Below are positions 1 through 10,300 of a stretch of 64,000 bases of DNA, piece after piece. The notes beneath the pieces were generated by a model. The model was not told the origin of the DNA. It searched no databases and saw nothing but the letters and a program-made list of their open reading frames with translations. Location of the stretch: positions 6,806,001 through 6,870,000 of the forward strand of contig NC_084813.1 in assembly GCF_963583255.1 (NCBI RefSeq), written 5' to 3'. The DNA comes from Pyrus communis (taxonomy: Eukaryota; Streptophyta; Magnoliopsida; Rosales; Rosaceae). Made by a program: the position numbers and the translations under genes. Position 1 is the stretch's first letter, and each line of letters starts with the position of its first letter.

Positions 1-85
1 GAACTTACACGAATTGGCACGGATTTTGAAGATTCGGAATGTAATGAAGAGAGGAAGACATGATGAAACAGATAAGAGAATTTAC

Positions 86-382
86 TGCGGCGCTCCAATA
101 GCTGTAGCTGCTCCATTTGTATATGTTGCTGCTTCCTTGCCTTAATTTCCTGTGCCTTCATTCCACGAAAACATGACGAAAACGTGTTTAGAAAAAAAAA
201 AAAAAAAAAAAAAAATGCACAAACAACAAATTTCTTTTTTCCTGAAAATATATTTCTAAAATAACAAAATCCAAATACAACACAATGAAGCAACCTCAAT
301 GTAAGCTGCAGCAGCCTCCGAATGCTTCTCAGTTGCCCATGCAATGAAAGTGTCTCAACGACAGACCATTTAAAGAGGAATC
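86..382 (-). pseudogene. LEUNIG/LUH-like N-terminal fragment, copy A
   Basis: Two exon-like pieces lie on the minus strand. The piece at 382-295 follows an acceptor-like TTGCAG and ends in a LEUNIG-like stretch (TEKHSEAAAAYIE) before a GT donor. The piece at 155-86 reads AQEIKARKQQHIQMEQLQLL, then a donor-like GTAAAT. LEUNIG and LEUNIG_HOMOLOG are plant Groucho/Tup1-type corepressors in which a LisH (LUFS) region is followed by this Lys/Gln-rich segment. The conserved Trp-rich core just before it is frameshifted: GFLF is visible but the expected continuation is scrambled. The LisH start and all WD40 repeats are absent, so this is a remnant. The window edge hides what follows, but copy B shows one more downstream piece. 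Confidence 0.7.
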
Positions 383-392
383 CTGCAATGAC

Positions 393-1081
393 AGACCATT
401 CAAATCTAAGGTTTACTCTCCAGAAAATTATTCAACAGATATACTGTAAAATATTCGCAACAAAATCTTCAAAAATAAAAAAATACATAACATACTATCA
501 AATCATGTCACCTTGGTGAACAAAATATATGAAATGAAAAAAATGTACATTCTCATATCACGAAAACGTAGTCTTTCATCACAAACAAATTTTTTTTTTC
601 TTTTCCTGATAAAAAAAAAAAACCATTTTAAATGATTGCAAAACCTTACATAAATTAGATCTTTCTACAATCACATCAATTCCTAAGGTTTTGCAACTAA
701 AGCTATTATGATTCTACGACCAAAGCTACGGAGCATCCATTTAGGACTCCATAAAACCACACCCAGTCAATGTCATTCCATTATATTGCACAGCCCTTTA
801 AAACTTTGCCTTTGGCCATGCTCGTATCCTCATTCACCGCAGAATTACAGAGACACTAAGATATTATTTATTACATCCTAAATTTTCTGTACTTTCATTT
901 TTGTTATGTTCCTTTCATTGTGTAAACTTATACTAATTCTTTATAATTTTTAGCAACGTTCTAAAAGATGCAAGGCGCTAGTCGGACGGCGGACTGAGAC
1001 CTAGTGTTTAAGCAGTTGAGCGGAGCCTGGGTGGGGGCATGAGTAGATTAGGTGGATTTAATTACATGAGTAGATTAGTTG

Positions 1082-1114
<33 letters not shown>

Positions 1115-2708
1115 TACATAATTTTGTTGGGAGACATAAATTTCAAAATAAAATGAACTATAAATTATAAGGTATTAAAATATATTGAGAACATGGGAAC
1201 AAATATATAATGAGTGTTCATTCGAGTATTCAAAAAGTCTCTTACATTTTATTGAAAAAATAAAATGCAAAATGAAAGTTATCAATTTTTTTGTATAAGT
1301 GATAGTCACAACCGAGGCAGGCTAAGCGGGCATTGGGCAAACAAGGCAGATACCTAAACAGGTCTAAACGTCATTTCTTAATTTTAAAACGCCTAGAGAT
1401 TAACCGTACAAATTCAATTTTTCATTCTAAAAATGAAACGAAAGCACATTTGTAAAGTCAACGTAATTCGCAATTAAATAAAGAAATCAAAGAGATCTGC
1501 GATTTCTACGATGATAAAGATTCCACCTGTCCCTTGGAACACGTGTGAGCACTCAGCCAAGAGGTAACTGAGGGCAATTTTGTGAACATAATGTTCAACA
1601 TTAGAAAAAAGCAAGGAATAACAGAAAAAACGAAGGGCATTTTATTTAGTCACAGAACATATTTAATTTTAATGCTATTCTTAAAACGGCAATAGCCGAC
1701 TCGCCAAAAATAAAAAACTTTGGTCAACCGAATTATTTTTTTGCGCCAATAACCCATATTTAAATTAGATTTTAATTATCTTAATAAAAAATGAAAATTT
1801 TGAATGGAAAATTTTCTTTCAACATGATTTTTCTCTCTGTTAGGGTCTGCGAAGAAAAACCCTAGAGAAGACCCACTGCCACACCCACAAAACCCCTATC
1901 ATCGGTTTGATTTTTCGTACTTTTTTTTTAGTATAGCGGTATATTTCATACTAGGAGAAGGAGAAATTCGGTTAAACCACACAAATGACAACTTAATGTG
2001 GTATCAAATTCGTCATCCACGAAATTAAAACCTAAAACCTCTCATTTGTAAGTAAAGATCAATGACAAGTTCCTTGTGGTCACTAAGTCCAGTCATTTCT
2101 TGGTTTTCAATACTTAAGACTCCATTTCCTTGTTCATCCCTTATTCCCACTCTCTCTAAATTTTTCTGTTCTCTAACTTTACTTCTACATTGATCTGAAG
2201 GACTTCGTTGTGATCCATCCGTGTGCTTTTGGCCAACGTTGTCTGACGACGACTTTTAGTCGCTCATTAGCGACTCTTATTCGCCTATTAGGCGCAGTTG
2301 GATCATTGAAAATTGATTCTTCTCCAGATGCCGATGGGACTTCAATTTCGTTCTCATCGTCCTTTGAATTGTAGAAAACCAGAAAACAGTAAATCCTTGT
2401 TCAGCAGCACTTGTGCCTGTGAAAATTGATTTTACATCATGGAGTTATGGCATAACTCAGTGAATTGAGGTTCTGATCTTCATTCAATATATAGGCTAAT
2501 AAAGCCTCAATTTACAAGTTGACTTTGTATACAGAATATACATATACGGAAGGAATTCTAACAGATATGATTTGTGCAGGATATCAGTCAAAGGGGTTAC
2601 AAACAAACAGGGATTACAGCAGGCAGTGATCACAGACAATCAGGAAGCAATCGATCAGAGTAATTATCGTCTATCAGACCCATCGTAAGAAAGATGATTC
2701 TCAATTGT
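393..2708. other. Non-coding spacer between corepressor fragments
   Basis: No credible coding exon was found here. The stretch is AT-rich with homopolymer runs, including an A26 run near 1087-1112, and is nearly identical to 40656-42972. About 950-1112 looks like a short retroposon: a GC-rich body near 980-1060 followed by the long A run. No clear target duplication was seen, so that reading is tentative. Confidence 0.6.
950..1112 (+). repeat. Possible SINE-like insertion with A26 tail
   Basis: A GC-rich segment (GGCGCTAGTCGGACGGCGGA and onward) sits in AT-rich DNA and ends in 26 A residues. This resembles a short retroposon with a poly-A tail. No pol III A and B boxes or flanking target duplication were confirmed. 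The same element is in block B near 41213-41376 with 27 A residues. Confidence 0.3.
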
Positions 2709-5700
2709 TCACAACCACCGCATTCCATCTGCATTTGCCAAAACTTTAATCCCATTCTCATTGGCAGAAGCAGCCAAGAGAGTGCCATCCTTGTTGAGGC
2801 GGATACGAGGGCTTGCCTAGGAATTAGGAGGGGTAAAGAAGATGAGCAGCTTGGTATTTAAGATTCTATTATTTCAATTTACTTAAAGGAAACGAACCTA
2901 CTGGGAGGCCTCCATCAGCATCAGCAGTTGTCAGAAGTTGAATATTGTCCATGTCCCAAAATTTAATAGAAAAATCATCACCAGCAGTAAAAAACCGGTT
3001 TTTAGTAGTATTGAATTGCACAACACCAAAAGAACGCTTGCGAAAGCCTTGATAGGTCCTCTTCACAGCCCCTTCACTTTCATTCCATTCAACAATATAT
3101 GACTCACCGTCTTTACTTGTCCCACATGAAAATAGCCTGCAACCCACCACCAAAGAAAAACTACGAAAAGAAATAAATAACCATATAGTTTGCCCATCCA
3201 GCAAAAGGAAAAAGGAAACTCTGAGCTAAGTATACTAACCTTGTACCATCAGCACTATAAGCCATGGTTGTGGACCAGCGACCAGGAGCATCATAATCAA
3301 CTCGAGATCCCAAATTGTCATACTCCCAAGCCTTTATCTTTCCATCCAGTGCTATTGAAAAAATAAACTGAAGCATAGCAGCAAACAATGAGCACGAAAA
3401 GACAAGGACAGACGGGCACCAGAGACAGAAACACGTGTAATTAGTAAGAATGAAAAAATAAAAATAAAATGCCACAACACCTGAATGTTTTCCTTATGAT
3501 GTGGGCAGACAGAATAAACTGGAGCCTCTTGACCTTCAAAAGTATATTGTTTTGCACCGGTTGTAGCATCCCACACCTAAATTTATGAAGGAAATCAGCA
3601 AGGAACAGAAAACGCTCTTCCAATGGCAATGAGACAAGCAAACATGTTAGGCAACTAACGAACCTTGATGGTCTTGTCATCCCCACAGGTAATCACACAA
3701 AGCTGCTCATTGGGATGGGAGAATGCCAGATCATTTACACCACCAACATGTGCATCAATCTACGACAGTAATTTCAGAGTCACCATTAATACAGAAAACT
3801 AAGAGACAACCAAAAAAAGGTGTAAAAATTTGAAACAGCATCTTCTGTATATACCTCTAGGTGCTCTCGTACGTCATCACCCCTATGATAAGACTATATT
3901 TGAACAATGTGCCTCGAGCAATACCTATAATTGTATTGTAAATGATACAATAATTAGGATCTAATTCAATCCTCAAAAATTTATGAAGCCATATCACATT
4001 TGCCACAGTTACCTAAGTATGCTCAAGCTTACCAAATAAAGCACCATCAGGGCTCCGAATCACATGGTTAACAGACACACCAGGATCCTTAACTACAGCA
4101 GCCAGTTTCACAAAGACAAATTTACTTTTCAGTCAATCAACTCATACATCCACAAAGAAACAGTGCACACAATTTTTAAGTCACATGAACAAGTATAGAA
4201 AGGGAAAGACCTGCAGGAGCATTGAGCATGAACTAAGATCCCATACTTTGAAGTTCCTTACAACTAGTCGCTCCCTAGATCCAACTTCCCGCAGGCCTAT
4301 GTCCCCCACATTGGTACCAAATGAAGCATCACATAGAGAACAATCAACAGTCAATTATGAATAGTCTCTTTGAAGTTTCCCTCATCGAGAAACTGCAAGA
4401 TCAGGAACACAAGCTCCATACTCAGAGACAACATCTTGACCGCCCCCTGTTTGATTCCAAGAAGCGGGTTGTTTGCAGGTGATGGTACCCGCGCACAGTT
4501 CGGTTGTCCACATGGGTGATCCACATAAAGCGTTTTTATTAATGGATTTGGACTTGGGCTTTTACAAAGCCCGTGCTGCCAATTTAAGCTTCAATTTACA
4601 GGAGGAGAATTAGTTCTTTCTCAGCAGAACCAGAAAGGCCATAATTTGCACAAATAATAGTTCCTGGTGTGTGGAAACTTCTGACACTGGTCACGAACCA
4701 AAAAAAAAAATCCTGACACCAGACGCTGGAATCAAGCAGTGATGTACAACTGTCACCAGGCCCCTGTGCTATGTAGCAATGAACCATATACTAAATTAAG
4801 ATTCAGGCACATGATTTAGGCATTGCAACAATATTAATGACTTCTTTTTGTTTCCACAGAATTCAAGCCATAACCACCTTTTTATAGCCACATAGACAAT
4901 GTACGTAAACGATGAACTCATTAGCTAGTGCTATCAACTTGATGAAATTGTCATTTGAGTGCAACGGAAGACAAAAGCACTCATTCCATGTGGAAAAATT
5001 AAAGCAAGACCAGTATTTGCAACATCCATAAGTTACGATGAAGTGCACATCTAATCTTATATAACTGAAGTCGTGGTTTCAGAGTAATTACCCTTGGTTA
5101 ATGAGAGTCCATAGCCTCGAACGCTTTAGGTTTGGGAACTGCAATTTATCACTGAATAAGGGATTTGGGTCAATCAGTCTCTTAAGTTCAACCGACATGA
5201 TTGCCCTGGCAGACTTTGAATCTCCACACTTGGATAGTTGTTCATTCTCCCCCTATAATGCAAGAGACCATTTTTTAGTACATTTGCTACAACTGTTTTC
5301 TACAGAGACTATTCATATAATGGAATTCTCATACCTAAAGTTCTCCAATGTTGAGAGCTGAGCGATTTCCTCCAAAAGTTCATCGAATGCGGCAAAAAAA
5401 TTTAAATCCTTTACTAGAATATCCACGGCTTGGGACCAATCAGGCCTATAAAGTTCAGTCACATTACACGTAATTCAACCATATAATTCCTCAAGATCGG
5501 CCATGCAATCCAACCCACGAAAGTTATCAATGAATTGAAATTGAACCACTGTAAGCTTACTTGTCCAATGCCTCGAGGTACTTCTGCTTCCTTATCTCGA
5601 AAAAGATAAGGCCTATAAAGTTCACACAGTCACATTACACGTAATTCAACCATATAATTCCTCAAGACCGGCCATGCAATCCAACCCATGAAAGTTATCA

Positions 5701-5907
5701 ATGAATTGAAATTGAACCACTGTAAGCTTACTTGTCCAATGCCTCGAGATACTTCTGCTTCCTTATCTTGAAAAAGATTTTCATGGAATAGCTGTTATCT
5801 TCCATTTTAGTGAACCCGGAGAGGTACTTCTCAACTTCATCCCAATTGCCATTATGCACCTCATCCTCAAAATATTTCATATTGAAGAAAACCCCAGATT
5901 CTTGCTC
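2709..5907 (-). pseudogene. TOPLESS-like corepressor pseudogene, copy A
   Basis: Many exons of a TOPLESS/TPR corepressor are recognisable on the minus strand. From the 5' side: a CTLH piece (ESGVFFNMKYFEDEVHNG, about 5907-5770); the AVDILVKDL helix region (about 5440-5360); ENEQLSKCGDSKSARAIM to TLINQ (about 5255-5100); LNWQH to HPCGQPN (about 4590-4450), fused to a second LisH start (MELVFLILQFLDE); then WD40 exons GTNVGDIGLREVGSRERLV (about 4320-4210), VKDPGVSVNHVI (about 4100-4030), a broken YSYH exon (about 3905-3855), IDAHVGGVNDLAFSHP (3760-3663), VWDATTGAKQYTFEGQEAP (3577-3478), 3367-3240, 3136-2902 and 2816-2709. Splice sites fit, for example CCA|GTAGGT. Lesions: the first LisH exon is lost at the 6.0-kb deletion, a 4-bp deletion sits in the YSYH exon, and a stop follows NADGMRWL, so the C-terminal WD40 propeller is missing. 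TOPLESS proteins bind EAR motifs with the N-terminus and repress transcription in the nucleus. This copy is unlikely to be functional. Confidence 0.88.
5444..5777. repeat. 167-bp tandem duplication in TOPLESS-like intron and exon
   Basis: The segment starting GCCTATAAAGTTCA at 5444 restarts at 5611, giving two adjacent copies of period 167. Each carries the small exon encoding KIRKQKYLEALDK in minus orientation. Block B has a single copy (from about 45640), so the duplication arose in block A. Confidence 0.88.
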
Positions 5908-6021
5908 TAATATACATCACAGAAGCAATTAATGACGCAGTATATCAGTACATAATTAGCAATTGTGCCAACAAAAACGCATTAATTAAAAATAAAGAAA
6001 TCAGCCCTACCTGGTGAGATT

Positions 6022-9000
6022 TCAAATAGAAGCAGGCAGCTCCTTAATTGCAGTGCCATCCAAATAAAGCACAGATAGATTCTTCATAACCTCTGAAATT
6101 GCTGGAAACTTCTCAAGCTTTGAGCATCCAGAAACATAAAGGTATTCAAGAGATTTCATGTGAGCAATGCTGCTTGGAAGACTCTCAAGTTCTCTGCAAC
6201 AATTCAGACTCAAAGTAACAAGACTGGTGAGATTTAAAATAGAGGCAGGCAACTCCTTAATTGCAGTGCCAGCCAAATAAAGCTTAAATAGCTTCTTCAT
6301 AACCTCTGAAATTTCTGGAAACTTCTCAAGCTTTGAGCATCCAGAAACATCAAGGTATTCAAGAGATTTCATGTGACAAATGCTGCTTGGAAGACTCTCA
6401 AGTTCTCTGCAACAATTCAGACTCAAAGTAACAAGACTGGTGAGATTTAAAATAGAAGCAGGCAGCTCCTTAATTGCAGTGTCATCCAAATAAAGCTCAA
6501 ATAGCTTCTTCATAACCTCTGAAATTTCTGGAAACTTCTCAAGCTTTGAGCATCCAGAAACATAAAGGTATTCAAGAGATTTCATGTGAGAAATGCTGCT
6601 TGGAAGACTCTCAAGTTCTCTGCAATCATTCAGACCCAAAGTAACAAGACTGGTGAGATTTAAAATAGAGGCAGGCAGCTCCTTAATTGCAGTGTCATCC
6701 AAATAAAGCTCAGATAGATTCTTCATAACCTCTGAAATTTCTGGAAACTTCTCAAGCTTTGAGCATCCAGAAACATTAAGGTATTCAAGAGATTTCATGT
6801 GAGAAATGCTGCTTGGAAGACTCTCAAGTTCTCTGCAATCATTCAGACTCAAAGTAACAAGACTGGTGAGATTTAAAATAGAAGCAGGCAGCTCCTTAAT
6901 TGCAGTGCCATCCAAATAAAGCTTAAATAGCTTCTTCATAACCTCTGAAATTTCTGGAAACTTCTCAAGCTTTGAGCATCCAGAAACATCAAGGTATTTA
7001 AGAGATTTCATGTGAGAAATGCTGCTTGGAAGACTCTCAAGTTCTCTGCAATCCATCAGACCCAAAGTATCAAGACTGGTGAGATTTAAAATAGAGGCAG
7101 GCAACTCCTTAATTGCAGTGCCACCCAAATAAAGCACAGATAGATTCTTCATAACCTCTGAAATTTCTGGAAACTTCTCAAGCTTTGAGCATCCAGAAAC
7201 ATCAAGGTATTTAAGAGATTTCATGTGAGAAATGCTGCTTGGAAGACTCTCAAGTTCTCTGCAATCCATCAGACCCAAAGTATCAAGACTGGTGAGATTT
7301 AAAATAGAAGCAGGCAGCTCCTTAATTGCAGTGCCACCCAAATAAAGCCCAAATAGATTATTCATAACCTCTGAAATTTCTGGAAACTTCTCAAGCTTTG
7401 AGCATCCAGAAACATTAAGGTATTTAAGAGATTGCATGTGAGAAATACGCCTCGGAAGACTCTTAAATTTTTTGCAATTTTGTAGATTCAAGGTAACAAC
7501 CCCCGTAAGATTACTAATTGATGAGGGCAATTCTTTAATTTCAGTATGATCTAAATAAAGCACTGGTAGATCCTGCATAACATCTGAAACTTCGGGAAAC
7601 TTATCGAGGTTTATGCACCAAGAAAGTTTAAGGGTTCTAAGAGATTTCATACCAATCTTGCTTGGAAAAATCTTAAGATTTCTGCAATATTCCAAATCCA
7701 AAAGAACCAGGTTTTTGAGAGATGAAATGGATGGGTGAACCTCAAATAAACTTGTACAACTTCGAAAAACTACTTTCTCAAGATTTTTCGCCTCGGTGAA
7801 GTCAGGAGTCTTCTTCAGGTGAGGAGAACTTGTTAAGTTGATAATTTTCAAATTTTCCAGAGGCTGGTATAACACATCGAGGAAAGCAAGTTACATGGTA
7901 AGGCATCTAAGAATTAAACCATTTAAAAGAAACATATGCAAGTGAAGTTTTTACCTTGGCTCCTTCCCAAAGATGTTCAACGAGACTATTTTGCATGTCA
8001 AGCTCAACAAGATTCTTCGCAATAAAATTGGACGGTAAAGACTTTAGGGGGAAATGCTTCCATACGAGACTTCTTAACTCATGCAGAACAAACTTTAAAT
8101 TCTCACATGAATATCCATTGTCGCCGTGGATTTTGAGCAATCTTAATTTCGTCATTTTAACAAAAGCTTCGGAACTGAAGTATACCACTTCTGGTTTTGA
8201 GAATGAAAGGTCAAGGATTATGCTTTCAACAACTTCCGTAGCCTGGATAACAAATAGTTCAAATTATGTGACTGTAGATATTCTGAATCTTATTTAACAT
8301 TATAAAGTTAATGCATGTTTCTATGAATTGTATTTTGATCAAAGTTAAAGCTGTTTACTCTAAAGATTTACATATGAAAAAGAAGGTCAGGAACATATCG
8401 CACCGTATTTTGAATAAGCACGTGATGAACATCTTCATAATTCCACAACCTACTGCGTTTTCCAGGCTCTTTAATAGATTCTTGGCGGACGATTTCCCGA
8501 CCCATTTCCTCTAGTAAATCATGCATCTTCAGTGTTTCCCGTGAGACAGTTATAAGAGCTCGATCAATTAGAACTCTTAGCCCAGTATGGGGATAAAAGC
8601 CACAACTGTCCAGAACCTTTGTTGCGTTGTCTTTTTCCGCTCCTTTAAAGAAACATGCAATATCCAGAAATATGTCCTTCTCAGAATCATCTAGTCCATC
8701 GAAGCTTGTTCTTAACACATCATGAATTCCCCTTTGCGGGATTTTCTTTAATTTCTCTAGCACCTCCTCCCACTCCTGCACAGATTTGTTATAAAGAAAT
8801 GCCCCCAAGACTTTAAGTGCTAAAGGGAGACCTTGAGCATATCGTACAGCACGGCTTGAGAGAGGGTCATAGTCTCTTTTGGGTTGCTTTGTTCTAAGGG
8901 CATACTGGCTAAAGAGTTCCAAAGCTCCATCACCACTTAGAACCTTGGGGCTGTAGATCGCATCAGCTCGATTTAGTACTAGCTTATCTCTAGTGGTGAT

Positions 9001-10107
9001 AATGATTCTACTCCCACCACCAAATGAATGTTGCTTTCCAAGTAAGGTTTCAATTTGAAATAAGTCGTCAACATCATCAAGAACAATCAAAACCTTTTTC
9101 ATCTGTAGCCTTTTCAAAATCATTCTGTAACCTCGATCCAATGTGCCTAAACTCTGCACCTTTTGATTCAAGATTCTAGATAGAAGTTTTTCCTGCATAT
9201 GTACGGCACCACAAGCGGAGAACTCTTCCTTGACATTGTCAAGAAAGCAACAAGCTTCAAATTGACAAGCAATTTTCTCACAAAGAGCTCTAGCTATGCT
9301 TGTTTTGCCTATACCACCCATACCCCATATTCCAACAACACGAACGTCGTCCATTTCAGGAGCAGGATGTAATAGCAAGTCCATTTCATGCATGTGGGAA
9401 TCCATTTCAACCAAGTCATCGTCTTTACTTGATGAGATGCGGATCAATTTCTGAAAAATATCTTCTACAATTTCCTCAATGAGCTTGGCATCATCCCTGT
9501 GGAATAAGAAAAACATTATTGTAAGAGTAAGATGAAGAACAAGTGCAAACCGTATACATAGTCATACATTTGCTAGGAAAACATGACAACGAATTAAAAC
9601 TAAACGTTAAAATAAAAATTACTCGCAATTTTTCGAATCCCAGCCGGTTAAATTGGTGGCTCGAGTAAGAGCGGACCTCCAGCTCCGCACCTCTTCCATG
9701 TCGGCGTTAGAATGGCCTTCATGCTTGGCAAAAGCTTCCGCAAAGCTGCTCTCTGCTTTGCGGACATGAGAAGGATCCACTTCGTAAAAAACGGGCACCA
9801 CCATCTGGTTCTTTCTATCCATACAATCCAGTATTTGGACGAGCTCCTTCAAGCACCATGTGGAAGAAGCATATTTTTGAGAAAAAACTACGATTGAAAC
9901 GCGCGAATCTTGGATCGCCGTCAGTAGCTCCGAAAGGTCGTTGCCCTTTCGCAGCCCTTCGGCATCAATGAAGGTGTTGATTGCTTTCTGATTCAGGGCT
10001 TTGTAGAGGTGGCTGACGAAGCACCTGCGAGTGTCTTCCCCTCTGAAATTGAGGAACACGTCGTATTTCCAAGAAGAGCCAGAGGAAGAAGATGCAGCGG
10101 CAGCCAT
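6022..10107 (-). CDS. TNL1: TIR-NBS-LRR disease resistance protein, truncated at 3' end
   Basis: Four exons are inferred from splice sites with matching phase: 10107-9623 (TIR), 9496-8404 (NB-ARC), 8242-7955 (first LRRs) and 7863-6022 (LRR array), about 1235 residues. The start is the ATG at 10107 in a good plant context (TTAATGGC). The TIR has DVFLNFRGEDTR (about 16-27) and WCLKEL with Glu88, the position of the NADase glutamate in plant TIRs. NB-ARC shows P-loop GMGGIGKTS (about 220), kinase-2 VLIVLDDVDD, GLPLAL and MHDLL. The LRR exon is dominated by seven 71-codon repeats. TNLs are cytoplasmic or nuclear receptors that sense pathogen effectors and signal through TIR enzymatic products. 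The ORF ends at TGA 20 bases before a deletion junction near 6010. TNL3 retains further LRRs and a C-terminal tail that are missing here, so recognition may be altered. Whether it is expressed is unknown. Confidence 0.88.
6030..7520 (-). repeat. 213-bp in-frame LRR minisatellite, seven units
   Basis: The marker TGAGCATCCAGAAAC recurs at 6121, 6334, 6547, 6760, 6973, 7186 and 7399, exactly 213 bp apart. Each unit encodes 71 residues, about three leucine-rich repeats, with core GCSKLEKFPEISEVM and AIKELPASILNLTSL. Units differ at few codons, for example LYLGG, LYLDG, LYLDD and LYLAG. The exact period and high identity point to recent unequal exchange or conversion. Confidence 0.95.
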
Positions 10108-10300
10108 TAATCGATGGAGTATCTAAGAGTAATGTATGAACTGAAACACTCAATTGATCTTCACACTGATCTTCACATTGAGCTACAAAGGAAGTAATGA
10201 GTCAATGACGACCACATCACGCGTTTCTAGCTGTTGAAGTCAATGACGACCACATCACGCGTTTCTATTTTCTAGGTGCAGTTTCTATTTTCTAGGTGCA
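10108..10300 (-). promoter_or_regulatory. TNL1 5' leader and proximal promoter with duplicated W-box module
   Basis: Two copies of GTCAATGACGACCACATCAC (10201 and 10239, period 38) lie upstream of the TNL1 ATG. On the gene strand each contains TTGAC, the WRKY W-box core. The same module read on the plus strand contains TGACG, the core of as-1/TGA-factor sites. A second 20-bp tandem repeat (10261-10300, TTTCTATTTTCTAGGTGCA) follows. TNL3 has the second repeat but only one W-box module. A defence-responsive role is inference from motif identity only. Confidence 0.5.

Noticed and set aside
6030..7520. Regular direct repeats considered as a CRISPR-like array or satellite
   Set aside because: Period 213, no spacers, coding throughout as LRRs, in a plant genome.
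7956..8514. Plus-strand ORFs opposite TNL1 exons and intron
   Set aside because: Antisense shadows of LRR and NB-ARC coding sequence and intron. They recur in paralogues only because the sense gene is conserved.
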